Shown: positions 8,955 through 17,008 of the stretch, one piece after another
Numbering within the stretch: position 1 is the first letter of the stretch
How the letters are laid out: every line of letters starts with the position of its first letter
Source of the DNA: Planctomycetota bacterium
GTDB lineage: Bacteria > Planctomycetota > UBA1135 > GCA-002748355
DNA length: 64,000 nt
Assembly: GCA_020638795.1 (NCBI GenBank)
Contig: JACKHW010000005.1
Coordinates: 248,001 to 312,000, forward strand
Direction of reading: 5' to 3'
Notes under the pieces: model-generated
The model's input: the letters and a program-made list of their open reading frames with translations, nothing else
What the model was told of the DNA's origin: nothing
Databases searched by the model: none
Translations under genes and position numbers: made by a program

Positions 8955-10373
8955 TCACTTGCCGAGGCAGAAGCGTGCGAAGATCCTGTCGAGGAGTTCT
9001 TCGGGAACCGACGCCGCATCGCTCGGTGCGAGGGCAGCTACCGCTTCGGCCAGTTCGGCGACGACGACTTCGTCTCCATGCTCGCGGCCGTCGAGTGCAC
9101 GTCGAAGCGCCTCGATCGCGACCTGGACGCGCACCTGCAGGTCATGGGCGCTCACCTTGGCACGCGCTCGAACTGCGAGGCCATCGAGTGCATCGCGGAC
9201 CTCGCGCAATCCTTCGCCCGTGATCGCCGAGCAACTCAGCCAACCGGGTAACACCTGTGGAGCCGCCCCGGCGAGGTCACTCTGCGTCGCGATCCGCAGC
9301 ACGGGAGCGCCGATCCCGGCGAGAGGAGCACCCGTGAATTCATCGCCACCGGCACGCGCGGCAACAATCGCGAGCGGCAGCACGTGGACATAGCCATCGG
9401 ACTGCTCGATCTCGTGGGTCAGGATCGCGAGTTCGTCGTCACCCGGAGGCAATCCGTCCCCGACGGACGGCTTCGGTCCTTCGCCGTCACGGCCCGGCGC
9501 ATCGCCGATCCGAACCGACGAGACGCGCGCCCAACGAACGTCGCGCGTCGTGCCAGCGAGCGGAGAGACGAGTCCGATCGCGTCGTCGTTGTCCGCACCG
9601 ACACGCTCGAGCGATGCGACATCCGCAGGACCATCGAGACGGCGCAGGGCATTCCAGAGACTCGTCTTTCCGGCGTTCGGTGGCCCGACGAGCACGAATG
9701 ACGGCAGCGACGAACGCTCCATCCGCAGGTCCTCGGCGAGCAGTTGCTCCATGCGATCGACGAGACCCTCGAGGCGAGGAACCCACTGCACCGCGTCGAC
9801 GGCTCCAGTCTCGCCTTCCTCGAAATCGAGACCCGACTCGAGCAAGGCGATCAGATCGACGAGCTCTTCGCGCCACGCGCTGCCATAGTTCTCGTCCGTT
9901 CCCTGCAACAACCTCGTGGCGCGCACGAGTTCGGCCTCGTCCTCGGCCTGAATGACGGCGAGCACCGCCTCCGCTTGTCTCAGATCGAGCTTCTCGTGTT
10001 CGAATGCACGCCGCGTGAACTCTCCTGGACCCGCCGGACGCAGACCACGACCGAGCAGCACGTCCTCGAGCAACTCCGCAATCGACGGCGAGATGATCGT
10101 GTGGACCTCGACGACGTCCTCGCCGGTGTAACTACCAGGGGCCGGGAAGAGCAGCAAGCGCGCCGGAAGCACGACACACGACGACCACTTGCCCGGCAGT
10201 TCGAGATCGATGTCGAGAACGCGACGTTCGCGCGGAAGGTCGCCTCGCACGATCGAGGCGACGACCTCGAACGCGCGATTTCCCGAGATCCGGAACGCAC
10301 CCCGATCCGCAGCTACCGACGGAGTCGCGAGGGCGAAGATCGTGTCCGTATGCGCCTCGGCACGCACGAGCAC
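8955..10373 (-). CDS. mnmE: tRNA modification GTPase MnmE (divergent G motifs)
   Basis: 472 aa. With MnmG it modifies U34 of certain tRNAs (cmnm5/nm5). The N-terminal folate-binding domain starts DTIFALATP and includes PGSYTGEDVVEVH; the helical domain carries the inserted G domain, and the protein ends with FCLGK, the catalytic C-x-GK tail. G1 is GPPNAGKTSLWNAL and G2 is GTTRD. However, the place of G3 DTAG reads DAPG and the place of G4 NKxD reads TQSD, both non-canonical. Start GTG at 10373: AGGAG lies 6 nt upstream and it is 13 nt after the anti-sigma stop. The frame is open further upstream, but that overlaps the anti-sigma gene. Confidence 0.9.
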   Translation of the reverse strand: MLVRAEAHTDTIFALATPSVAADRGAFRISGNRAFEVVASIVRGDLPRERRVLDIDLELPGKWSSCVVLPARLLLFPAPGSYTGEDVVEVHTIISPSIAELLEDVLLGRGLRPAGPGEFTRRAFEHEKLDLRQAEAVLAVIQAEDEAELVRATRLLQGTDENYGSAWREELVDLIALLESGLDFEEGETGAVDAVQWVPRLEGLVDRMEQLLAEDLRMERSSLPSFVLVGPPNAGKTSLWNALRRLDGPADVASLERVGADNDDAIGLVSPLAGTTRDVRWARVSSVRIGDAPGRDGEGPKPSVGDGLPPGDDELAILTHEIEQSDGYVHVLPLAIVAARAGGDEFTGAPLAGIGAPVLRIATQSDLAGAAPQVLPGWLSCSAITGEGLREVRDALDGLAVRARAKVSAHDLQVRVQVAIEALRRALDGREHGDEVVVAELAEAVAALAPSDAASVPEELLDRIFARFCLGK

Positions 10374-10386
10374 CGCTCGCTCCTGC

Positions 10387-12948
10387 TCAACGACCGCTGC
10401 CGGACGACGCGGCGTCCCAGGCATCAGCGCCGGGCAGCACCCCGTCCGCACCGACGACGACCGCACGGCCATCGACTTCGATGCGCAGGCGCCCCGGCGG
10501 CAACTCCGAACTGCGCAGGACGCCTTCGTCCCCGATACGCGCACTCGCCTCGAACCCTTCGAAGGCTCCATCGAGGATCGTCAATCGTGCGAGACGCGAG
10601 CCGAAGACAGGTGGTACGTGAGCAGCGATCGAGCGTGTGGCGGCGAGTCCGACTCGATGTGCCGACTTGGCTTCATCGACCACGTAGCGCCCACCACCGA
10701 CGAACAGGTCCTGCGTGCCGGAAACGGCGAGCACCTGCACCGCCGCACCTCGTGGAAGGTCCGACACGAGAATGCGACCGTCCAAATCGGTCCAGCCCGC
10801 GAACCAGGCAGCCCCACCTCCGACCCGCACGTAGATCCGAGCGGCCTCGACCGGCACGACGAGTTCGGTACCACCGACGACGCGAAGATCGAGTTCGGCG
10901 CTCTTACCGCGCTCACCACGACTCGACGAGGGGCGCGGCGCATCGCGTCCAAACACCGAAGCGACGAGTCCAGTGTCGACGCGCAGCGCGTGCTGGCTCG
11001 AGTCGACCTTGGCAGCACTCGCGGCCAACGCGTTCCCACCGGCCCAAGCACGCGGCGGGGCCGCGAGCAGCGCAACGGCTCCCTTGCCCGTGGCTCGCGG
11101 TTCGCCTTCGTGCGCACTGCGCGGCGCCCCGGTCCCCTCGTCCTCCCACCAGTGCAGCGTCGTGCCGGTCAGGAGACGTACCTGAACCGTGCTACGTCCG
11201 GCAGCCGGCAGATCGATACGCTCGACGCGCGCGACGAGATCCGCGGCAACTCCCTGCGGACGCTTGAGGATCCAAACGACCCGCGTCGCCGGATTCTGGA
11301 CCGGGAGTTCGACCGGATCGCCATCGCTGACCCGGATCAACAACTGGTTGGATTCGGCGGTCTCGTCGATGCCGTATTCGACGTGCAGCGGCATGCTCAC
11401 GGATGCGGGCTCGACGACGTACGCGGTGGACTCGCCAGCGCTCTCGGGGGGCAAGCGGTCCATCACGAACGCACCGTTCTCGTCGCTGATCGCCTCGACG
11501 CCATCGAGCATCCTCGCGGTCCCGACGAATCCATCGATTCGCAGCGCGCGCACGTGGGCACCGACGAGTGCGGCACCGTCGGCACCGATCAGGCGCCCGC
11601 GGCGTTCTCCAACCGAGGCGAGCCGGACTTCTTCGTAGACCGTCTCCCCGGGCGCCGGGCGATCCCGGAACGAGCGGAAGGGCATCGCCGCGAGATCACC
11701 GCGGCCTGACGGCGCCAGCGCCGAAAGCCACAAGTCGTTCGACGCTGTCTCCGACGACCGGGCGTCGGCCATCGCGATCCGCAACTCGTACGACCCGTCG
11801 TCCCCACTCACGGCCGTGACTTCGCGCTCACCCGAGTGGATCGCGACGCGAGCGCCAGGGACGGCCTCACCGCGAGCACGCACGATGCCGCGCACGACGA
11901 CGTCGTCGCGACGCGACGCGAGGTTCTCCGGCCCGCCGCGAACCTCCGGCTCGCTCAGCCGGGCAAACGCCTCGCTGGACGCGAGCGGGTGAATGGCAAC
12001 GGGACGCAAGGGTTCGAGCATGGCGAGGCTACCGCTCGCGACCGCGACGTCGACGCCCCCGGTGCGCAAACCCGCGGCGCCTTCGTAGACGCGTACGGTG
12101 ATGCGGTCGAGGCCCGGCATCGCGAGACCGATCGATCGCCCTTCGACGCCTTCGACGACCACTTCGTAACGCCCGGGTTGCAGACCGAGAGCGTGACCTC
12201 CCGGCAGATCGACGGCGAGTCGCTCCGCAGTGGTCGCTTCGCTCGACGCGAGAAGTTCGCCGTCTTCGAGCGCGATGTGATCCCGCGAGATGATCGTGAA
12301 GCGACCTCGACCCTCGAGGCCGATCCGCCACCCGCCCGCTGGTTCGAGCCCCGCGCCGGCAACACCGGCGGGCTCCCCACTCGAGAGCACGATGTGACCG
12401 CGATTCAGCTCACCGGAATACGGCAACGAGACGGCATCGCCCGCATGCAGGCCGCCGGCGTTCGAAGCTTCGACGACGACCCAGCCGCGTGGCGTCACCG
12501 GTGCCTCGACTTTCTTGGAGAGGAAGTACGGCAGCGAGAACGCGACGAGAACGACGGCTGCGGCGAGTGCGACGGCGATGCGGCGTGCCCGGTGGTTCCG
12601 GACCGGCGGCGCTTCGCCGAGGTCCTCGCGAACCTGGTCGAGCACGCGACTCGTGAAGCCACGCCCCCGAACACTGCGCGGCGGCTCGACGACGCTTTCA
12701 TGCGCGAGCGCGTCCCGAACGCGATCCATGACCGCGTCGGTGAAGTCCACCGGCGGCTCCATCGGCACGAGCGCTTCGCGAAGGCGCAGCGTCTCGAGTT
12801 CGATGCAGGACAGTTCGATGCCGCAGCGCTTGCACGCCACGACGTGTTCGTCGACCCAGTCGCGCAATCGACCCTCGAGTTCGCGATCGCAGTAGGCGAC
12901 GAGCAACGAATCGCACTTGCGACACTCTCTCGAACGTGCGGGACTCAT
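10387..12948 (-). CDS. Zinc-finger anti-sigma factor with large carboxypeptidase-regulatory-like ectodomain
   Basis: 853 aa. The cytoplasmic N-terminus has the zf-HC2 anti-sigma motif H35-x3-C39-x2-C42 (HVVACKRC) with CRKC just before it. One transmembrane helix spans residues ~122-144. The ~700 residues outside the membrane contain carboxypeptidase-regulatory-like (CNA-B-type) beta domains, e.g. VVVRGIVRARGEAVPGARV and GDDGSYELRIAM, and RRGRLIGADGAALVGAHV. The ATG at 12948 overlaps the sigma factor stop (ATGA), so it should be the cognate inhibitor of that sigma factor. Ordinary zf-HC2 anti-sigma factors are 100-300 aa. The signal it senses is unknown. Confidence 0.85.
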   Translation of the reverse strand: MSPARSRECRKCDSLLVAYCDRELEGRLRDWVDEHVVACKRCGIELSCIELETLRLREALVPMEPPVDFTDAVMDRVRDALAHESVVEPPRSVRGRGFTSRVLDQVREDLGEAPPVRNHRARRIAVALAAAVVLVAFSLPYFLSKKVEAPVTPRGWVVVEASNAGGLHAGDAVSLPYSGELNRGHIVLSSGEPAGVAGAGLEPAGGWRIGLEGRGRFTIISRDHIALEDGELLASSEATTAERLAVDLPGGHALGLQPGRYEVVVEGVEGRSIGLAMPGLDRITVRVYEGAAGLRTGGVDVAVASGSLAMLEPLRPVAIHPLASSEAFARLSEPEVRGGPENLASRRDDVVVRGIVRARGEAVPGARVAIHSGEREVTAVSGDDGSYELRIAMADARSSETASNDLWLSALAPSGRGDLAAMPFRSFRDRPAPGETVYEEVRLASVGERRGRLIGADGAALVGAHVRALRIDGFVGTARMLDGVEAISDENGAFVMDRLPPESAGESTAYVVEPASVSMPLHVEYGIDETAESNQLLIRVSDGDPVELPVQNPATRVVWILKRPQGVAADLVARVERIDLPAAGRSTVQVRLLTGTTLHWWEDEGTGAPRSAHEGEPRATGKGAVALLAAPPRAWAGGNALAASAAKVDSSQHALRVDTGLVASVFGRDAPRPSSSRGERGKSAELDLRVVGGTELVVPVEAARIYVRVGGGAAWFAGWTDLDGRILVSDLPRGAAVQVLAVSGTQDLFVGGGRYVVDEAKSAHRVGLAATRSIAAHVPPVFGSRLARLTILDGAFEGFEASARIGDEGVLRSSELPPGRLRIEVDGRAVVVGADGVLPGADAWDAASSGSGR

Positions 12949-13535
12949 TCTTCCCACCTCTTCCAGAGACGTGCGTGCAGGAGTTCGCGGGCGCGACTGA
13001 GGCGCACCTTGAGACTCGAGAGCGAGACCCCGACCGTGTCCGCGATTTCTTGATTGGTCAGCCCGTGCAGATACTTGAGCACGAGCGGCGTCCGATACTG
13101 CTCGCTCAGATCCCCGAGCGCGCGGTGGACATCCTCGCTATCGAGTCGGTTTTCACCGGCACCGGCGTTCGGGTCGAGGAGGTTGTCGGGTTCGACGGCG
13201 AGCAGGTCGCTGTTGACGACCGTGCGGGCTTGACGCTTACGCAGGATGTCCCTGGCCGCGTTGCTCGCGATGCGGAGGAGCCATGGCGAGACCTTGCGGT
13301 CGAGGTCATAGGTCTCGCGCGCTCGGAAGGCCTTGACGAAGGCGTCCTGACTCGCTTCTTCGGCATCCTCGCGTGAGCGCAGGATCTGGAAGCAGAGACT
13401 GAAGACTCCGACCTTGTACCGTTCGACGAGCCGCTCGAACGCAACGAGATCGCCGTCGCGCACGCGCGTCATCAAATCCTCGTCACTCGCACGTGCGAGG
13501 GACCGCGGGGATGTTGGCCGTTCTTGGTCGGACAT
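12945..13535 (-). CDS. ECF sigma-70 factor
   Basis: 196 aa. Region 2 runs from DEDLMTRVRDGDLVAFERLV through EDAEEASQDAFVKAF to SPWLLRIASNAARDILRKR. Region 4 is at ~140-190 with EQYRTPLVLKYLHGLTNQE and the recognition helix VSLSSLKVRLSRARELL. It directs RNA polymerase to alternative promoters and is presumably held inactive by the zinc-finger protein encoded next to it with a 4-nt overlap. mnmE follows the anti-sigma gene. The promoters it controls cannot be read from this window. Confidence 0.93.
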   Translation of the reverse strand: MSDQERPTSPRSLARASDEDLMTRVRDGDLVAFERLVERYKVGVFSLCFQILRSREDAEEASQDAFVKAFRARETYDLDRKVSPWLLRIASNAARDILRKRQARTVVNSDLLAVEPDNLLDPNAGAGENRLDSEDVHRALGDLSEQYRTPLVLKYLHGLTNQEIADTVGVSLSSLKVRLSRARELLHARLWKRWEE

Positions 13536-13923
13536 GGGCGATCGCGGCGGAAGCTCCCGCCAGGTCGTGACTCCAGCCGCCGCGCGGCCAGTGCCTTGGA
13601 TTGTGGAAGTAGCGAATCTGTATGGTTTCGGTCCGAACCGCGCCGAAACGAGTCAGGTGTCGCGGATCGATACGTCGCCCCGATGCTCGGAAGCCAGGAT
13701 ATCCGCCAAGCTTGTGACGTTTTCCACGCGCCGGGAACCCGGTGCGGCCGAATCTGGGAAAACGACCCCGACGCGGCCACGATCCTTGGCATTTTTCCCG
13801 AATCCTCAAGCGTTTTTCGGACGCTGCCGATGCAGGAACCGAACGCGAACTGCCGGCGACATCGCAGGATCCACTGCAAGCTCGCCGCCACCGCCGCCGC
13901 TGCTCTGCACTCGGGACTCACGA
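13536..13923. other. Intergenic region between divergent genes
   Basis: 388 nt between the minus-strand sigma factor gene and the plus-strand HAD gene. It should hold promoters for both. A run of frames is open across it, but their residue composition (Arg, Ser, Pro) is that of GC-rich noncoding DNA. No RNA gene, terminator or convincing operator was recognised. Confidence 0.5.
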
Positions 13924-14505
13924 ATGGCCAAGAACGGAACGCGACAAGCTCTCTTCTTCGACTTGCACGGCATCCTCGTCCGCCCCTGGGCCGATCGTGA
14001 GGATTACTGCAACCCGACGTTCTACGAGGGCGCGCTCGACGCACTGCGCCGCGTCGACCCGTCGAGGATGGACCTCTTCGTCGCCACGAACCAACCTGCC
14101 GTCGCCGAGGGCGTGCTGCGCGAACGCGACTTCAAGCGTTTCCAGGAAGCCGTCTGTCAGCGTTTCGAACTCGAAGGAATCCCGCTCCGCAAGTTTTACG
14201 CGTGCCTCTACGACCCCAAGGGCAAGGGGCGTTGGCGCAAGGAATCGGTCTTCCGCAAACCGAACACGGGCATGTTCCGCATGGCCGAACAGGAGTTCGA
14301 CCTCAACCTGCGTCGCTGCTGGCTGATCGGCGACACGACGACGGACATCCTCGCCGGGAGCCGCGCCAATCTCGGCACCATTCTCGTGCGCACCGGCGCC
14401 GCGGGTCAGGACGACTCGTTCCAGATCCGTCCGCACTTCGAGGAAGACGACTTCGAGGCCGCGATCCGCCGCCTCAACTACTACGAACTCTCGCTCACCC
14501 GCTGA
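13924..14505 (+). CDS. HAD-superfamily phosphatase-like protein (HisB-N/GmhB type, altered motif I)
   Basis: 193 aa, close to heptose-bisphosphate phosphatase and HisB N-domain size. HAD motif I is FFDLHGIL (D13, H15), where the family has D-x-D-G-T; the second aspartate, the acid/base, is histidine here. Motif II is VATNQPAVAEG (T55, N56), motif III Lys is in KPNTGMF (K112) and motif IV is LIGDTTTDI (D137, D141). The nucleophile and the Mg-binding aspartates are retained, so catalysis may be altered rather than lost. Start ATG at 13924; no strong Shine-Dalgarno. It converges on the rhomboid-like gene. The substrate is unknown. Confidence 0.8.
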   Translation: MAKNGTRQALFFDLHGILVRPWADREDYCNPTFYEGALDALRRVDPSRMDLFVATNQPAVAEGVLRERDFKRFQEAVCQRFELEGIPLRKFYACLYDPKGKGRWRKESVFRKPNTGMFRMAEQEFDLNLRRCWLIGDTTTDILAGSRANLGTILVRTGAAGQDDSFQIRPHFEEDDFEAAIRRLNYYELSLTR

Positions 14506-14542
14506 GCCCGACGCGTCGTCGAACCGGCGAACGCTTCGCGCG

Positions 14543-15232
14543 TCACCGCGGCTTCGGCGGCTTCGTCCCCAGCGCGAGCAGCGGTGTGCCGGCCGCCCCG
14601 GCGGCCAGGCTCGCGAAGTGTGCCCTGACGTCGATTCCATCCAGCACGCCGACCCAACCGAAGGCCTGCTGCACCGGCCCGATCTGAAGCACGAAGAACG
14701 ACGCGAAGAAGAGCCAGCACGGCAACTCGACCATCCGCAAGAAGCGCACGGATGCCCGTCGGAACAGCGCGAGGTACGCACCGAGGAGGGACGCGATCGC
14801 ACCGGTCGCGCCGACGACCGGAAGTTGTCCACGTGGGTGGAGCCAGACATGGGTAACCCCGGCGACGAGTGCGCCGGCGATCCACAACATCGACATGCGC
14901 ACGATCCCGAGGCGCCCTTCGACGTTGTCGCCGAACAGCCACACGAAGAGTACGGCGGACGCGAGGTGTAGCGGGCCCGCGACGAGGATCGACGCTCCGA
15001 GCATGTGCAGGACCATGTTGACGGCCGACGTTGCCGACTCGTGCCACGAACGGGACGATGCGTGGACGAGAGCGTGCCAGCCGTTCGCGACGTCTGCCGG
15101 GACGAACGCGAGTTCGGCAGGCATGCTCGGAATCGAACGACGCATGACCACGTAGATGCCGACGAGGCCGAACGCGAACAACGGAACCAAGAACGCGAAG
15201 CGGTGGTGCGGCGCGGTATCCGAGAGCGGCAT
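14543..15232 (-). CDS. Rhomboid-like membrane protein, catalytic serine replaced
   Basis: 229 aa with about six hydrophobic helices. The family pattern is visible: HLASAVLFVWLFGDNVEGRLG matches the conserved TM2/L1 region (H89, the GDNVE turn), and GATGAIASLLGAYL matches the GxSGA active-site helix. The nucleophile serine position is Thr143, and the TM2 asparagine (H-x3-N) is Ala93. The last helix keeps a histidine (RAHFASLAAG, H205). By analogy with iRhom and derlin proteins this is probably a non-proteolytic rhomboid that binds membrane clients. Its role is unknown. Confidence 0.75.
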   Translation of the reverse strand: MPLSDTAPHHRFAFLVPLFAFGLVGIYVVMRRSIPSMPAELAFVPADVANGWHALVHASSRSWHESATSAVNMVLHMLGASILVAGPLHLASAVLFVWLFGDNVEGRLGIVRMSMLWIAGALVAGVTHVWLHPRGQLPVVGATGAIASLLGAYLALFRRASVRFLRMVELPCWLFFASFFVLQIGPVQQAFGWVGVLDGIDVRAHFASLAAGAAGTPLLALGTKPPKPR

Positions 15233-15298
15233 GCCCGCAGACTCTGACGAGCCAGCCGCTTCCCTGCAACGCGCGATGCTTACGACGACCTCACGACG

Positions 15299-16783
15299 TC
15301 ACTTGACGCCGCACTCAGCGAGCGAACCCGGTCCGTAGGGCAAGAAGGTCAGTGCCGACGGCGGCACCTGAACCGCGCGATAGACCCAACGAGGGCGCGT
15401 GCCTTGCTCGATGTGCAGGTCCCAAACGACGCGACCGTCGGGGGCGACTTCGAAGACGCGGCCCGTGACGCCCGCGGCAACCAGCCAGTTTCCGTTCGGA
15501 AGCCGATCCGCGTCGCCGAGGCTGTCGTCGTAGAACGAAGGCTGATCGACGAAGCGTCGGAGTTCGCGTACCTCTTGCTTGGCCCTGTCGAAGTCCATGT
15601 GGAGGACACTGCTGTACGCCGGTGACCGAGTATTGCCGTTGTCGAAGAGCAAGATCGAACCGTCCGCCTGGATCTCGGGAGCGTGCGGGTGGCTGAGAAG
15701 CATGTCGCCACCGAAGCCGTGCTTGCCGATGCTCACCGCGATGTTCCCGGATGGATACTCGATCCCGAGCAACGTGTCGAAGTTGCGCACGCAGAGCCAG
15801 ATCAATCGGCGCGCTTCGTCCCAGACGATCGAGTTCGCGTGACTCCAGTCCTGCCCGAGGAACGATCGACCGGCCCGCTTCGACTCCGGCACGACGACGA
15901 CGGCCGGATCGAAGTGATCGAAAATGTTCCACTTCCAAAGGACCGATCCCGTGACGGAATCGACGACTTCGATGCCATCGCCCTCGTACGAAACCGAGTC
16001 GACCGTGCGGAATGTCCACGTCAACTGCATGCGCGTCGCATCGGGCCCGGGCCCCGCATCGTGATGCACGAGGGTCGAGGGAGCGCTCGACCACAGTTCT
16101 TGACCGGACCACGTGTATTCAACGGCACGCGAGGTGACCTGGAGGTTCTGGTCGACGGTTCTCTCGATGACGATCGGATTGCCGGCTGGTGACAAACGTG
16201 CCAACAACATGTCGGTGATGGCATTGCGCTCGAGCCACCAAACCACCTCGCCCGAGCAGTTGACGAGGACGAGGCAAGCAACGCGTCCCTGGCTCGACGG
16301 AGTCGTCGGATCGAGCAGATTGAAGAGCCGATAGCCGCAATACGCGTCGTGCTCGTGACGCTCGAGCTGCAATGCAGGCATCCAGTCGGGAACAGGACGC
16401 ACGCGGAACCGACGCGTGTCCTTACCGATCAGCCGCGACGAGGCATCGATGGCACGAACCGTGACGTCGACGTCGGCCTCGTTCGGCACGTCGGCGTCGA
16501 CCGTCGCGACCCGATCCTGCAGGGTTACCGGCAGGTCGGTCGTGCCATAGCGAGCATCGACCTCGTAGCGTGTCGCACCGGCGACCGCATGCCAGCGAAT
16601 GATCGGGCGGCGGGCATTGGCGACCCCGAATCGACTCGGACTGTCCACGAAGTCTTCGAGCACGATGATGGCGTCGGGGGACCCGCCACCACCACAACCG
16701 GCGTGCGCCAGCAACCAGAGACACGACGTGGTGGCCAGAGCGACCGACCTAAGAACACTGCCATTCGTGCGAAACCGCCACAT
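15299..16783 (-). CDS. Arylsulfotransferase (ASST)-like lipoprotein
   Basis: 494 aa. The N-terminus has a hydrophobic signal ending LLAHAGC (C30) followed by a glycine run, so it is probably a lipoprotein although the lipobox is imperfect. A fibronectin-like segment covers ~50-130 (YEVDARYGTTDLP). It is followed by a beta-propeller-type ASST domain with the characteristic WSHANSIVWD motif (H315), GGDMLLSHPHAPEIQ, LFDNGNTRSPAYS and RLPNGNWLVAAG. ASST enzymes transfer sulfate between phenols in the periplasm through a catalytic histidine; specificity cannot be inferred here. AGAGGG lies ~9 nt before the ATG. The gene stands alone between a rhomboid-like gene and spoVR. Confidence 0.8.
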   Translation of the reverse strand: MWRFRTNGSVLRSVALATTSCLWLLAHAGCGGGGSPDAIIVLEDFVDSPSRFGVANARRPIIRWHAVAGATRYEVDARYGTTDLPVTLQDRVATVDADVPNEADVDVTVRAIDASSRLIGKDTRRFRVRPVPDWMPALQLERHEHDAYCGYRLFNLLDPTTPSSQGRVACLVLVNCSGEVVWWLERNAITDMLLARLSPAGNPIVIERTVDQNLQVTSRAVEYTWSGQELWSSAPSTLVHHDAGPGPDATRMQLTWTFRTVDSVSYEGDGIEVVDSVTGSVLWKWNIFDHFDPAVVVVPESKRAGRSFLGQDWSHANSIVWDEARRLIWLCVRNFDTLLGIEYPSGNIAVSIGKHGFGGDMLLSHPHAPEIQADGSILLFDNGNTRSPAYSSVLHMDFDRAKQEVRELRRFVDQPSFYDDSLGDADRLPNGNWLVAAGVTGRVFEVAPDGRVVWDLHIEQGTRPRWVYRAVQVPPSALTFLPYGPGSLAECGVK

Positions 16784-17008
16784 TGTTGTTCGCCCTCTCT
16801 CGAGGATTCACTGTCTCATGGGCCGAACTCGGGCAACTCGACCTGCGGCCTACGAACGGGCAACTGCCATGCCGCGCCGATCAGCGCGAGTTCCGCATCA
16901 AGATCTCGCGGAAATCCGAACAAGATCTCAAGCAGCGCGGTGACTTTCTGACGAGATATCGCACCACACTTTCGGAGCCTACCCCGGAATCGAGGCCGAG
17001 GCGGGGCG

